Origin: Paraburkholderia nodosa
Lineage (GTDB): Bacteria; Pseudomonadota; Gammaproteobacteria; Burkholderiales; Burkholderiaceae
Assembly: GCF_001718195.1 (NCBI RefSeq)
Contig: NZ_MCNV01000011.1
Location: 62,001 to 126,000, forward strand
Direction: 5' to 3'
DNA: 64,000 bases
Program-made: the position numbers and the translations under genes
Part shown: positions 1-8,902 of the stretch, one piece after another
How positions within the stretch are numbered: the stretch's first letter is position 1
How the letters are laid out: every line of letters begins with the position of its first letter
The notes under the pieces: model-generated
What the model saw: the letters and a program-made list of their open reading frames with translations, nothing else
Told to the model about the DNA's origin: nothing
The model's database searches: none

Positions 1-444
1 CTTGGCCACCGCATGGCTGCTCGAAATCACCACGTCGTAGGCCGACACGTCGAGCTGCTCGATGGCGAGCGGCATGAACGGCAGGTACGCGCGATAACGC
101 TTGCGCGCGCCCGGCAGCTTCTGGATGAACGAGGTCGTCGCGCGCTTGCCGCGCAGGAACGTGCGGTCTTTCGCATCGACGAAATCGACGACCGAGAACA
201 GGTCTGCATCCGGAAAGCAGGCAAGGATCTGCTCGAGCACCCGCTCCGCGCCCGCGTAGGTCACGAGCCAGTCGTGCACGATGGCCACGCGCGGCGCACG
301 GCCTGCGGCGAGGGCGGGCCGCAGTGGCCGCAGCGGCATGACGGCGCCCGTTTCGGAGCGTCGCGGTTTGGTGGCGTCGCGCCGTTGAAGGGGCGCGGCA
401 GCGCTTTCGGACGGCGCCGCTTCGTCGATCAGTTCGTGACTCAT
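1..444 (-). CDS. glycosyltransferase family 4, N-terminal part (runs off window)
   Basis: The first 148 residues of a glycosyltransferase are present; the 3' end lies beyond base 1. After a low-complexity N-terminal extension of about 48 residues comes a GT-B N-terminal domain with the motif VAIVHDWLVTYAGAERVLEQ, typical of group 1 (GT4) transferases of capsule and exopolysaccharide loci. Its ATG at 444 overlaps the stop codon of the upstream flippase gene as ATGA, so the two are translationally coupled. Position after wzx matches the glycosyltransferase I recall as bceR in the Burkholderia bce-II cluster; this is by order only. Donor and acceptor sugars cannot be read from the sequence. It would act at the cytoplasmic face of the inner membrane. 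Confidence 0.85.
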   Translation of the reverse strand, partial: MSHELIDEAAPSESAAAPLQRRDATKPRRSETGAVMPLRPLRPALAAGRAPRVAIVHDWLVTYAGAERVLEQILACFPDADLFSVVDFVDAKDRTFLRGKRATTSFIQKLPGARKRYRAYLPFMPLAIEQLDVSAYDVVISSSHAVAK

Positions 445-1907
445 GCGCTTTTCCGTGAATTCAGTCGAAAGAGAAGGGAACGGGCGTAGCCGCGCAGCAT
501 CGGCGTGGTCGCAACCGACCACACCACGTTGGCAAGTGCGAGCACGACACCGGCGCCGATTGCGTACAGCGCGTCCGGCAGCCACCACGCAAGAGCGAGC
601 GCAGCGGCGAGAAAACTCAGGTGAGCGAACATATCGACGATGATCGTGCGGCTATGAATGCGCGAAAGCCACAGCAGTACGACGTAGTCGAACAGTGCGC
701 GAAACAGCACGGCGGCGGCCGCGCCCGGCAAGCCGAAGCGCGAAATGCCGAGCCACAGCAGACCGGCAAAGAGCGGCAGCTCCACGAGCCCCACGCGCGC
801 GGCGGCGGCAGGATTGTTTTGCGACTGGATGAGAATGCGCGTGACGCCCGCCTGCCCGACGAGCCACACGGCGATGATCAGCACGCGCCCAACCGGTGCG
901 CCATGCGCGGCGATCACGGGCCCGACCCACGCATGCAGGAAGGGCTGGAGCACCACGATCGCGCCGATGGCGATCGGCGTGAACACGGCATTGAGAAACT
1001 GCAGCGACTGCGCGGCGATTTCATCGGCATGCTCGCGGCCCAGCGCGGACAGGCGCGGAAACAGCGTGCGCACGAGCGCATTGGGCACCATGTTCAGGCG
1101 CGTGACGAGGTTCTGCGGCACGGTGTAATACGTGACGAAGCGCGCACCGAGGCCCGCGCCCAGCATCATGCGGTCGAGCGAGTCCGCGACCATCGTCGTG
1201 ATGCTCGCGACCAGCATCCAGCCGCCGAAATTGAAGAGCGCCTTCGACGTATCGAGGCGCGGCCCGCGCACCTTGCGAATGCCGAGCACGCGCAGCGCCG
1301 AGCGGCCGAGCAGGATCGCGGCGGCCAGACGCGCGAATACGGCGGCGGCCAGCACGGTCTGCAGATTCGGCTCGTACGCCCAGGCAGCGGCAAGCGGCAG
1401 CAGCTGGAACAGGAACGTGCCGAGCGTCTGGTTCGTGTTGTAGATGCCGAAGCGCTCCGCGCCGTTGATCGCACCCGCGAACACCCACGAGACGTTCGCC
1501 ACCGGAATCGCCACGGCGAGCCAGGGCAGCGCGAGATAGACTTCGTGCCGCAACTCGGGCGTGACGTGCGTGAAATACGCGGTATAAAGCGCGCCGCCCG
1601 AATAGATCAGCAGGCCGCCAATCGCGCCGGTCGTGAAGTTCAGCCAGAACGCGCTCCAGAACACACGCTCGCAGGCGTCGGCGTCTTTCGACGCATACGC
1701 CTTCGAGATCTGGTTCTGCGCGGCCATGCTCATGCCGAGGTCGAGCACGCTGAAGTAGCCGATCAGCGTCCAGACGAGCGCGATCACGCCGTAGCGCTCG
1801 ACACCGAGCAGGCGGATGTAGGAAGGCACCGTGACGAGCGACACGAAGGTCGGCAGCACGAGACCGAACAGATTGATTGCGACGTTGCGCAGTATGCCTT
1901 TATCCAT
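441..1907 (-). CDS. bceQ: Wzx-type oligosaccharide flippase
   Basis: This is a 488-residue polytopic membrane protein with about 12 hydrophobic segments and a family-typical N-terminus (INLFGLVLPTFVSLVTVPSY, then a short loop and YGVIALVWTLIGYFSVLDLG). It belongs to the MOP/MATE superfamily of polysaccharide flippases, which move undecaprenyl-PP-linked repeat units to the periplasmic face for Wzy polymerisation. The start ATG at 1907 lies 30 bp after the upstream beta-propeller gene, and its TGA overlaps the next glycosyltransferase start. It is the only flippase candidate in this exopolysaccharide locus. The bceQ symbol rests on gene order and family, so the function is secure but the symbol less so. 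Confidence 0.88.
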   Translation of the reverse strand: MDKGILRNVAINLFGLVLPTFVSLVTVPSYIRLLGVERYGVIALVWTLIGYFSVLDLGMSMAAQNQISKAYASKDADACERVFWSAFWLNFTTGAIGGLLIYSGGALYTAYFTHVTPELRHEVYLALPWLAVAIPVANVSWVFAGAINGAERFGIYNTNQTLGTFLFQLLPLAAAWAYEPNLQTVLAAAVFARLAAAILLGRSALRVLGIRKVRGPRLDTSKALFNFGGWMLVASITTMVADSLDRMMLGAGLGARFVTYYTVPQNLVTRLNMVPNALVRTLFPRLSALGREHADEIAAQSLQFLNAVFTPIAIGAIVVLQPFLHAWVGPVIAAHGAPVGRVLIIAVWLVGQAGVTRILIQSQNNPAAAARVGLVELPLFAGLLWLGISRFGLPGAAAAVLFRALFDYVVLLWLSRIHSRTIIVDMFAHLSFLAAALALAWWLPDALYAIGAGVVLALANVVWSVATTPMLRGYARSLLFRLNSRKSA

Positions 1908-1937
1908 TGGGTATCCAGTTGCGGGGCCCGTAGCGGG

Positions 1938-4163
1938 TCAGGCCGGTTTCCAGCGGTACATGAGCACCTTGCCGCGCGCGTCTTCCTCGACGAACACGAG
2001 GTATTCGCCGTTCGCTTCGCGATGCGCGGTGATGCCGAACGGCACGTCGACCCAGCCCGAGGTGTTGCCCACTTCGGCGCCCGGGCCGAAGGTGCCGATC
2101 TCCTTCGCACTGTCCTTGTCGTACACGTGAACGTTGCCCGCGGGCTCGACCACGAACACGTACTGGCCTTCCACCGTGAGCCCCGCGGGCGTGACGGGCG
2201 GTTTCGCTTTCGGGTCCCACGGCAGGCGCAGCATGTAGTGCTGCTCGGGGTGGCCGCTCGACCACTTGTCGTAGCGCACCAGCACGCGCCCCGCTTCCTT
2301 CCAGAAGCCCGGATCGTGCGGCGCATCGGCCGTATAGCCCGTCACGTAGAGCGTGTCGGTCTGCGGCTCGTAGATCGCGCGATGCACTTCGGTGAACGGC
2401 GCGGGGACCGCGTATTTGTCGAGCTTGTCGTACGAGTAGATCGGATTGCCCTTCGCGTCGAGCCCGCCATAGCGGAAGCGCCAGATGCCCTTGTCGTCGC
2501 GCGCGCGCCAGATGTCGCCGCGCGTGTCGATCCACCAGCCCCACCCGCCTGCCAGATGGTCGCGGCCCGGATTGCGCGTGAATTCGTCGGCGTCGAAGGC
2601 ACCGTTGCCGTTCGCATCGCGCCAGATCCAGTCGCCGCCGGGCGGCGGCGCGTTCGGCACGTTCTGCACCCCGCGGCCGCGGCCCGCAATGAAGCCCGAG
2701 GGAATCGCGGTCTCGCCGTCGCGCTGCGCGTCGAAGCGGTAGATCTTCAGGTGGTCCGCGTACATGTCGGTGAGGAACAGGAACGTGTGCCCGCTCAACA
2801 CGCGCGCGGTAGGCAGACCCGGCCACTGGTCCGTGTGGAAAACGGGATCGTCGGGATAGCGGAATCGATTGGACAGGAATCCGACATATTTCCAGTCCTG
2901 CCCCGGCGGCTTCGACAAGTCGAGTTCGAAGCGCTTGTTGCCCGTGTAGACGCTGTTGGGGCGCTGCGGGTCCACCCACGCGCCGTCCACGAACAGCAGG
3001 CCTTCCAGGTTCCACAGGCGCTTGCCGGCAGGCGTATAGGCCTCCAGCGTTGCGCCAAGACCCGCGCCGATGTTGTCTTCGTGCTGCGGCCCGACGCCGT
3101 TGGTCGAGACATAGATGTTCCCGCGCGCGTCGGTGCCGACGCCCGTGAGGCCGTTGAAACGGCCCGGCCCCGGCCGGCCCGCGACGCCCGAGAAAATGCC
3201 GCCGCTCTCGCCGAGCGTGGCGCTCTGCGTCCACCTCTTGCCGTTGCGCGTGAAAATGAGGATCTGCTGGCGCGGACCGTTATCGGCGATCAGCAGCCGT
3301 TGCTGCGGATCGAACGCGAGATCCACCGGCACCGAATCGTCGGGTAGCGCGAGCGTGTCGTCGAGGCGCTTGCCATCCGCCGAGTAGTGCTCGACGCGCG
3401 GATGCGCGGCGCCCTTACCCGCTTCGGCGCCCGTGAGCACCCACACCGACCCGTCGGCTGCAAGCGCGATGCGGCCCGGCGCCTGCACGTCCCATTGTCC
3501 CTTGCGCTGCATCGAATTCGCGTCGTACACCTCGATGCGGTTCATCGGCGTGTTGCTCACATAGAGCGTCGAATCCGTCGCGGCGAGTCCGCCAATGTCG
3601 GCATGCGTGCCCATGGGCACGTCGTTGATCTTCAGGAAAGACGCGGAAAGCTGCGCATGCGGATTGAGCGGATCGGGCGAAGCCTGAAATGCGGCGGCGC
3701 GCTTGGGCTCGTCGAGCGGCCGGCGCGTGATGCCGTACCACTGGCTGCCCTTCGCAGGCCAGATGCCGCTGCCGACCAGATGACCCTTCTCGTTGCCCAC
3801 GCCGACCGCTGCATACAGATAGCGATGATTCACGGCCACGGCGTTGCCGCCGGCTCCCCCCCAGCCATGCGTGCCGCCGGCGAAGCCGAGCGGCTTGCCG
3901 TCCTGGTACGCGCTGATCTCGGCGCCGCTCTCGTCCCACGGCGCATTGGTGAACACCTTGCCTTCGGGCGTGACGGCGATGGCCGTGACGTTGATTTGCA
4001 TCCAGGTGCCCTGGCCGTTGCCAAAGCTATTGCCGATCCACGAGGTCGTCACATTGAGTTGCGGCGCGGCGATGGTCTGAACCGACGACGTGCAGATAAA
4101 CGTGCACATCGCGGCCAGTGCCAACGTCCTGCGCAAGCGGCGATCGGGATTCGATAACGGCAA
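1938..4163 (-). CDS. bceP: secreted NHL-type beta-propeller protein with an EF-hand-like loop
   Basis: I place the start at a TTG (4163-4161) because it is preceded by a strong Shine-Dalgarno (GGAGG, plus-strand cctcc at 4171-4175) seven bases upstream. It also begins a clean signal peptide (MPLSNPDRRLRRTLALAAMC..., cleavage near IAA/PQ). Upstream in-frame ATGs at 4205 and 4256 lack such a site. The mature protein, about 710 residues, has repeated blade-like segments (LAADGSVWVL, DPQQRLLIADNG, GVGTDARGNIYVS) of NHL/gluconolactonase-type propellers. A calcium-loop motif DANGNGAFDADE lies at about 516-527. A periplasmic or extracellular role on the polymer (hydrolase, lyase or binding) is inference. 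It occupies the position I recall for bceP; no catalytic residues were identified. Confidence 0.7.
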   Translation of the reverse strand: MPLSNPDRRLRRTLALAAMCTFICTSSVQTIAAPQLNVTTSWIGNSFGNGQGTWMQINVTAIAVTPEGKVFTNAPWDESGAEISAYQDGKPLGFAGGTHGWGGAGGNAVAVNHRYLYAAVGVGNEKGHLVGSGIWPAKGSQWYGITRRPLDEPKRAAAFQASPDPLNPHAQLSASFLKINDVPMGTHADIGGLAATDSTLYVSNTPMNRIEVYDANSMQRKGQWDVQAPGRIALAADGSVWVLTGAEAGKGAAHPRVEHYSADGKRLDDTLALPDDSVPVDLAFDPQQRLLIADNGPRQQILIFTRNGKRWTQSATLGESGGIFSGVAGRPGPGRFNGLTGVGTDARGNIYVSTNGVGPQHEDNIGAGLGATLEAYTPAGKRLWNLEGLLFVDGAWVDPQRPNSVYTGNKRFELDLSKPPGQDWKYVGFLSNRFRYPDDPVFHTDQWPGLPTARVLSGHTFLFLTDMYADHLKIYRFDAQRDGETAIPSGFIAGRGRGVQNVPNAPPPGGDWIWRDANGNGAFDADEFTRNPGRDHLAGGWGWWIDTRGDIWRARDDKGIWRFRYGGLDAKGNPIYSYDKLDKYAVPAPFTEVHRAIYEPQTDTLYVTGYTADAPHDPGFWKEAGRVLVRYDKWSSGHPEQHYMLRLPWDPKAKPPVTPAGLTVEGQYVFVVEPAGNVHVYDKDSAKEIGTFGPGAEVGNTSGWVDVPFGITAHREANGEYLVFVEEDARGKVLMYRWKPA

Positions 4164-4518
4164 GGCAATTCCTCCGGTCAAGTGACGGCAATCTGCCAGG
4201 ATCATGCCGTACAAATCCGCTGAAAAATCGCCTCCAAAAAAGGGAAAATAATTCAAAAAAATTCAGTATTTATGACCCATTTCTGAGTCATCCGGAAATA
4301 AACTCCCGAACACCGGATATCACGCCAAAAAGCCATGCGGCGCGGTGTTCGGCACGCCCGCCACACTTTCCATTCGGCAATGCGTATTTCATATCGCGCA
4401 AATTCCGGCATTTAAATTCAAAAATCCAGAATCAATATATTTCGGCTTTTTGAACATTTAATTCTTTCTAGAATGAATCGCGAAGCAATCGCGCATGCAT
4501 GACCCCACCGGAGAACCG
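4164..4518. promoter_or_regulatory. AT-rich divergent promoter region with inverted repeats
   Basis: This stretch separates the - strand propeller-wzx-GT block from the + strand acyltransferase-gmd-rmd block. Between about 4235 and 4480 it is far more AT-rich than the coding DNA. It contains two imperfect or perfect inverted repeats: TGACCCA-TTTC-TGAGTCA (4273-4290, one mismatch) and ATCCGG-N17-CCGGAT (4290-4318, perfect arms). They abut at base 4290. Divergent promoters must lie here, but no convincing -35/-10 pair could be assigned on either strand. The inverted repeats are candidate operators for an exopolysaccharide regulator. Confidence 0.5.
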
Positions 4519-5613
4519 ATGACCGTAAGCCGCCCAGTCAGTCAACAAGGCCTCGCCGACCATTCCCACCGCATCGTCCAGCTGGACGGTCTGCGTGCCT
4601 TCGCCGTGCTCGCCGTGTTCGCGCAGCACGCGTTGCGCGCGCCGCTGTGGATGGGCGTCGACCTGTTCTTCGTGCTGAGCGGCTTTCTCATCACCGGCAT
4701 CCTGCTCGAACGCAAGGCGCGGGGGCAATCGTATTTCAGCTACTTCTATGCGCGCCGGGTGCGCCGTATCCTGCCGCCCTACGTGCTGCTGCTCATCGTT
4801 TCGTCGCTGCTGTTCGGCTTCGGCTGGGCACACTACTGGCCGTGGTATGCGTTCTTCGCGACCAATATCGGCGACGCACTCGGCCAGAGCGGGCACGACA
4901 GCCTCAACATTCTCTGGTCGCTCGCCGTCGAAGAGCAGTTCTACATCGTGTGGCCCTTCGTCGTGCTGCTTCTGCCGCAACGGCTCATGGCCGTCGTGGC
5001 CGCCGCGCTCATTTTTGTCGTACCCGTGCTGCGCGCCGTCGCGACCCCGTGGTTCGACTCGTACTGGCCCATTTACTACCTCACGCCGTTCCGCATGGAT
5101 TTGCTGGCCGCCGGCGCGCTGCTCGCCGTGCTCGTGCGCCGCGACCGCAATGCGCTCGAGCCCTTCAAATGGCCCGCCGCCGTGCTCTTTTTCGCGGCGC
5201 TCGGCGTGCTGGCCTGGCTGCACCTGCACTACCCGCGCTTTCGAGGCATGAACACGCCGCTCTCCAACGCCATGCTCTATAGCGTTTCGCTCGTGCTCTG
5301 CACCTCCATCGTCGTGTTCGCGCTGCAGTCGAAAGGCATCGTGCGGCGCCTGCTGTCCAACCCGGTGCTCGTGTATATCGGCACGATCAGCTACACGATC
5401 TACCTCATTCACCTCACGATTCTCTATGCCGTGTGGCCGCTCCATTACGGCCGCATCCAGAGCGCCGCGATTGCGCTCGTCCTCACGCTCGCTTATGCGA
5501 GCGCGAGCTGGTTTCTCTTCGAGCGCCGCCTCACGCGCGGTCCGCGCCGCCGCCCAGCGGTTGAGCCGGTCGACCTCACCGCGCGCGTGAGCCAGTCGAG
5601 CCCGCAGTCGTAA
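4519..5613 (+). CDS. bceO: acyltransferase 3 family membrane protein
   Basis: This is a 364-residue integral membrane acyltransferase of the OafA/Acyl_transf_3 family with about ten membrane segments. Family signatures are visible: RIVQLDGLRAFAVLAVFAQH near residue 20 (catalytic-type His at the end), FVLSGFLITG, YARRVRRILPPY and the SLAVEEQFY block. Such enzymes transfer acetyl groups from acetyl-CoA to sugar hydroxyls and usually decorate exopolysaccharide repeat units. ATG 4519 is preferred (GGAG at 4510-4513); an in-frame ATG at 4495 without a good ribosome site is the alternative. The neighbouring gmd follows after 37 bp, so the three + strand genes probably form an operon. The acyl donor and target sugar are unknown. 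Confidence 0.85.
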   Translation: MTVSRPVSQQGLADHSHRIVQLDGLRAFAVLAVFAQHALRAPLWMGVDLFFVLSGFLITGILLERKARGQSYFSYFYARRVRRILPPYVLLLIVSSLLFGFGWAHYWPWYAFFATNIGDALGQSGHDSLNILWSLAVEEQFYIVWPFVVLLLPQRLMAVVAAALIFVVPVLRAVATPWFDSYWPIYYLTPFRMDLLAAGALLAVLVRRDRNALEPFKWPAAVLFFAALGVLAWLHLHYPRFRGMNTPLSNAMLYSVSLVLCTSIVVFALQSKGIVRRLLSNPVLVYIGTISYTIYLIHLTILYAVWPLHYGRIQSAAIALVLTLAYASASWFLFERRLTRGPRRRPAVEPVDLTARVSQSSPQS

Positions 5614-5650
5614 TTCCTGAATCCCGTTCGATACTTCAAAGGCACATCAC

Positions 5651-6694
5651 ATGAACGAACGTCGCAAAGCGATCATCACCGGTGTTTCCGGCCAGGACGG
5701 CGCCTACCTCACGCGTCTTCTGCTCGACAAGGGCTACAACGTCACGGGCACCTATCGCCGCACCAGTTCCGTCAACTTCTGGCGCATGAACGAGCTGGGG
5801 ATCCTCGACCATCCGTCGCTCGACCTCGTCGAACACGACCTCACGGACGCGGGCTCGACCCTGCGCCTCGTCGAACGCGCCCAGGCGCAGGAGGTCTACA
5901 ACCTCGCCGCCCAGAGCTTCGTGGGCGTGTCGTTCGACCAGCCCGCCACGACCGCCGAAGTCACCGGCATCGGCGTGCTGAACATGCTCGAAGCGATTCG
6001 CGTCGTAAATCCGAAGGCGCGTTTCTACCAGGCTTCGACCTCCGAAATGTTCGGCAAGGTCCAGGCCATTCCGCAATGCGAGGACACGCCGTTCTATCCG
6101 CGCAGCCCCTATGGCGTGGCCAAGCTGTTCGCGCACTGGTCCACGGTCAACTACCGCGAGTCCTACGACATCTTCGCGACGAGCGGCATTCTCTTCAACC
6201 ACGAGTCGCCGCTGCGCGGGCGCGAGTTCGTCACGCGCAAGATCACCGACAGCGTCGCCAAGATCAAGCTCGGCAAGCTGAACATGCTCGAACTCGGCAA
6301 CCTCGACGCCAAGCGCGACTGGGGCTACGCCTCCGAATACGTCGAGGGCATGTGGCGCATGCTGCAGGCCGACGAGCCCGACACCTACGTGCTCGCCACG
6401 GGCCGCACCGAAACCGTGCGCGACTTCGTGAAGATGGCCTTCGCCGCCGCCGGTTTCCAGCTCGAATGGTCGGGCAAGGGCGAGCGCGAAACCGGCATCT
6501 GCGTCGCCACGGGCCGCACGCTCGTGCGCGTGAGCCCGCGCTACTACCGCCCCGCCGAAGTCGATCTGCTCATCGGTGACGCGACCAAGGCGCAGGAGAA
6601 ACTCGGCTGGAAACCGCAGACTTCGCTTGAGCAGCTCTGCCAGATGATGGTCACGGCCGACCTTGCGCGTAACGAACGCCATGACACATTCTGA
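5651..6694 (+). CDS. gmd: GDP-mannose 4,6-dehydratase
   Basis: This 347-residue extended short-chain dehydrogenase converts GDP-D-mannose to GDP-4-dehydro-6-deoxy-D-mannose. It shows the NADP-binding glycine motif TGVSGQDGAYL near the N-terminus, the Thr/Ser catalytic segment QASTSEMFG and the YGVAKLFAHW motif with the Tyr-x3-Lys pair. The RDWGYASEYVEGMW block is diagnostic of Gmd. Length matches the family. It is the second gene of a three-gene + strand operon; its last 14 bp overlap rmd, which uses its product. GDP-mannose would come from BceA at the far end of the locus. It corresponds to the gene called bceN in the Burkholderia cepacian literature. Confidence 0.96.
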   Translation: MNERRKAIITGVSGQDGAYLTRLLLDKGYNVTGTYRRTSSVNFWRMNELGILDHPSLDLVEHDLTDAGSTLRLVERAQAQEVYNLAAQSFVGVSFDQPATTAEVTGIGVLNMLEAIRVVNPKARFYQASTSEMFGKVQAIPQCEDTPFYPRSPYGVAKLFAHWSTVNYRESYDIFATSGILFNHESPLRGREFVTRKITDSVAKIKLGKLNMLELGNLDAKRDWGYASEYVEGMWRMLQADEPDTYVLATGRTETVRDFVKMAFAAAGFQLEWSGKGERETGICVATGRTLVRVSPRYYRPAEVDLLIGDATKAQEKLGWKPQTSLEQLCQMMVTADLARNERHDTF

Positions 6695-7637
6695 GCCCGC
6701 TAGCCGTCCGCGCGCGCTCATCACGGGCATTGGCGGCTTTACGGGCCGCTATATGGCCGCCCGCCTCGCGGCGGACGGCTACCGCGTGTGGGGCACCGTG
6801 CGGACGGGCGAATCGCTGGACGCGGAAGCCTTCCCGTTCGGCGCCACCGCAATCGAGGCCGACTTGCTCGACCGCGCCGCGATCGCCCATGCGCTCGAAA
6901 CCGTACAGCCCGACGTGGTCGTGCATCTCGCCGCAGTGGCCCACGTGGCCGACAGCGACGTGGCACGCACCTACGTCGTGAACATCGTCGGCACCCGCAA
7001 TCTGCTCGAGGCACTCGCGCAGCAGAAGCACGTGCCGCGCGCCGTCTTGCTGGCCAGCAGCGCGAACGTCTACGGCAACGCCACGAACGGCGTGATCGAC
7101 GAACAGGTCGATCCCCAACCCGCCAACGACTACGCGGTCAGCAAGCTCGCGATGGAATACGTCGCGAGGCGCTTTCAGGCGCAGTTGCCGATCATCATCG
7201 CGCGCCCGTTCAACTACACGGGCGTAGGCCAGTCGCCGGACTTCCTGATCCCGAAGATCGTCGAGCACTACGCACGCGGCGAAAAAGAGATCTCGCTCGG
7301 CAACCTCCACGTGGCCCGGGACTTCTCCGATGTGCGCGACGTGGTGAACGCCTATGCGCGGCTCGTCGAAGTCGCGCCGCGCGGCACCACCGTCAACGTC
7401 TGCTCGGGCAGCGGTCAGACGCTCGGTGCGCTGCTCGACATGCTCGCGCGCATCGCCGGCTACGAGATCGAGGTGCATGTCGATCCGCGGTTCGTGCGCG
7501 CCAACGAGGTGCGTCAGCTGATCGGGTCGAATGCGAAGCTGCGTTCCATCGTTGGCGACAGCTCGCGCAAACACCTCGAAGAAACCTTGCGCTGGATGTA
7601 CGAAGAGGCCCGCGAACGCGTGCTCGAAACGCAATAG
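6681..7637 (+). CDS. rmd: GDP-4-dehydro-6-deoxy-D-mannose reductase (GDP-D-rhamnose synthesis)
   Basis: This 318-residue extended SDR has the nucleotide-binding motif ITGIGGFTGRYMA, the serine segment LLASSANVYGN and the catalytic motif YAVSKLAMEY. It is most like Rmd, which reduces the Gmd product to GDP-D-rhamnose. Other reductases of the same intermediate (GDP-talose or GDP-fucose type) cannot be excluded by eye, but adjacency to gmd and cepacian-like context favour D-rhamnose. The start ATG at 6681 lies inside the end of gmd (stop at 6692-6694), implying coupling; a TTG at 6663 is less likely. A strong terminator follows at 7670. It corresponds to bceM in the cepacian literature. Confidence 0.88.
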   Translation: MTHSEPASRPRALITGIGGFTGRYMAARLAADGYRVWGTVRTGESLDAEAFPFGATAIEADLLDRAAIAHALETVQPDVVVHLAAVAHVADSDVARTYVVNIVGTRNLLEALAQQKHVPRAVLLASSANVYGNATNGVIDEQVDPQPANDYAVSKLAMEYVARRFQAQLPIIIARPFNYTGVGQSPDFLIPKIVEHYARGEKEISLGNLHVARDFSDVRDVVNAYARLVEVAPRGTTVNVCSGSGQTLGALLDMLARIAGYEIEVHVDPRFVRANEVRQLIGSNAKLRSIVGDSSRKHLEETLRWMYEEARERVLETQ

Positions 7638-7669
7638 CGCTGCTTGCCTGCTCTCGTTCTACAAATCAA

Positions 7670-7699
7670 CCGCCGCTCTCCCGAGCGGCGGTTTTCTTT
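7670..7699 (+). terminator. Rho-independent terminator after rmd
   Basis: A perfect 9-bp stem CCGCCGCTC / GAGCGGCGG with a TCCC loop is followed by TTTTCTTT. It ends the acyltransferase-gmd-rmd operon 32 bp after the rmd stop. It also lies just past the convergent bceK gene ending at 7717, but the T-run faces the + direction. Confidence 0.9.
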
Positions 7700-7716
7700 G
7701 GGTCGATCGACCCGCT

Positions 7717-8874
7717 TCAGTGAGCGGCAATCGCTTCCGCGTACACACCGGCCACGCGCTTCGCGATCACGGCGTTGTCGAAGTGCTCGCGCGCGTACGC
7801 CTTGCATGCCTCTTCATCCGGCAGCTTGATGCGGCCCGAAAGCGCGCCGTCGATGCCATCGGCGATCGCGTTCGCGCCCGTGCTCGGCAGCACGAGATCT
7901 TGCGACAGACCCGCCACCGCCTCCGGCAGACCGCCCACGGGTGTCACCAGAACCGGCGTACCCGCGGAAAGCGACTCCACCGTGATCAGGCCGAAGCCCT
8001 CCAGCGCCACTGTCGGCACCACGCTCAGCGTGGCCGCGCGATAGAGCGAGGGCAGGTGCGCGTCGGGCACGAAACCGAGCAGCTTCACGTTGTCAGCCAA
8101 CCCTGCTTCGTCGATACGCTGCTGAAGTTCGGACTCCAGACGGCCTCGCCCCGCGATCAGCAGGAGCACGTCCGGGTGGCGTTGCTTCACCATCTTGATC
8201 GCGTCGATCAGGTCTTCGAGGCCCATGCGGCGCACGAGGCGGCGCACGGCGAGGATGATCGGGCGGCCTTGCGGCAACTGGAGCTTCAGGCGCGCTTCCG
8301 CCGTCGTGCAGGCCGGGTCGAAATGCGCCGTATCCACGCAGCCCGGCACGATGCGCACGCGCTCGGGCGAAATAGCGTAGCGGCGCGTGAGAATGTCGCC
8401 AAACGCCTTCGACAGCACGATGAGCCGCGAGGAGCGCTCATACACCGACTGCTCCAGCGAGTGCTTGATGCGCTGGCTCAGCGTGGCCGCACCTTCCACG
8501 AAACTTTCGTCGGCCCACGGGCCCTGGAAGTGCGAAACCTGCGGAATGCCGCGCGTGACGTCGAGCCCGGGGAAGGTGTACAGCGCGAAGTGCGAGGAAA
8601 TCACGTCGGGGCGGTGGCGGCGAATCTCGCTGCGCAGCGCACGGCGCGCGTCCATGAGGCGAAACGGCAGCGAGCGCGAAGCGGAGCCGAAGCCGTGAAT
8701 CGCGCCGCCGCTGTCCTGGGCCACCTTGGGCGAGCCGGCCACGACGCCGCGCACGCGCACGCCCGCGCCGGGCAGCGCGCCGACGAGCGAGTAGTACATG
8801 CGGTCGAGGCCGCCTGCGCGCTCGGGAAACCAGTGCATGCCGATCTGCAGCGATTGAATGGATTGTGTGGTCAT
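7717..8874 (-). CDS. bceK: glycosyltransferase family 4
   Basis: This 385-residue GT-B retaining glycosyltransferase has an N-terminal domain starting IGMHWFPERAGGLDRMYYSL and a C-terminal Glycos_transf_1 domain with ILAVRRLVRRMGLEDLI. It carries the donor-binding E-x7-E-type segment EGFGLITVESLSAGTPVLV. A ribosome site GAGGA precedes the ATG at 8874 by about six bases. It is the last gene of the long - strand bceB-bceK block and follows the previous transferase with a 28-bp gap. It should add one sugar to the undecaprenyl-linked repeat unit at the cytoplasmic face of the membrane. The name bceK follows its order in the cluster; donor sugar is unknown. Confidence 0.88.
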   Translation of the reverse strand: MTTQSIQSLQIGMHWFPERAGGLDRMYYSLVGALPGAGVRVRGVVAGSPKVAQDSGGAIHGFGSASRSLPFRLMDARRALRSEIRRHRPDVISSHFALYTFPGLDVTRGIPQVSHFQGPWADESFVEGAATLSQRIKHSLEQSVYERSSRLIVLSKAFGDILTRRYAISPERVRIVPGCVDTAHFDPACTTAEARLKLQLPQGRPIILAVRRLVRRMGLEDLIDAIKMVKQRHPDVLLLIAGRGRLESELQQRIDEAGLADNVKLLGFVPDAHLPSLYRAATLSVVPTVALEGFGLITVESLSAGTPVLVTPVGGLPEAVAGLSQDLVLPSTGANAIADGIDGALSGRIKLPDEEACKAYAREHFDNAVIAKRVAGVYAEAIAAH

Positions 8875-8902
8875 CGCGTGTCCTCATTCTGCACGTATGC
8901 GG

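Noticed and set aside
621..3347. 908-codon + strand open frame
   Set aside because: It lies antisense to the flippase and propeller genes, is rich in Arg/His/Ala with no domain, and arises from GC-rich third positions.
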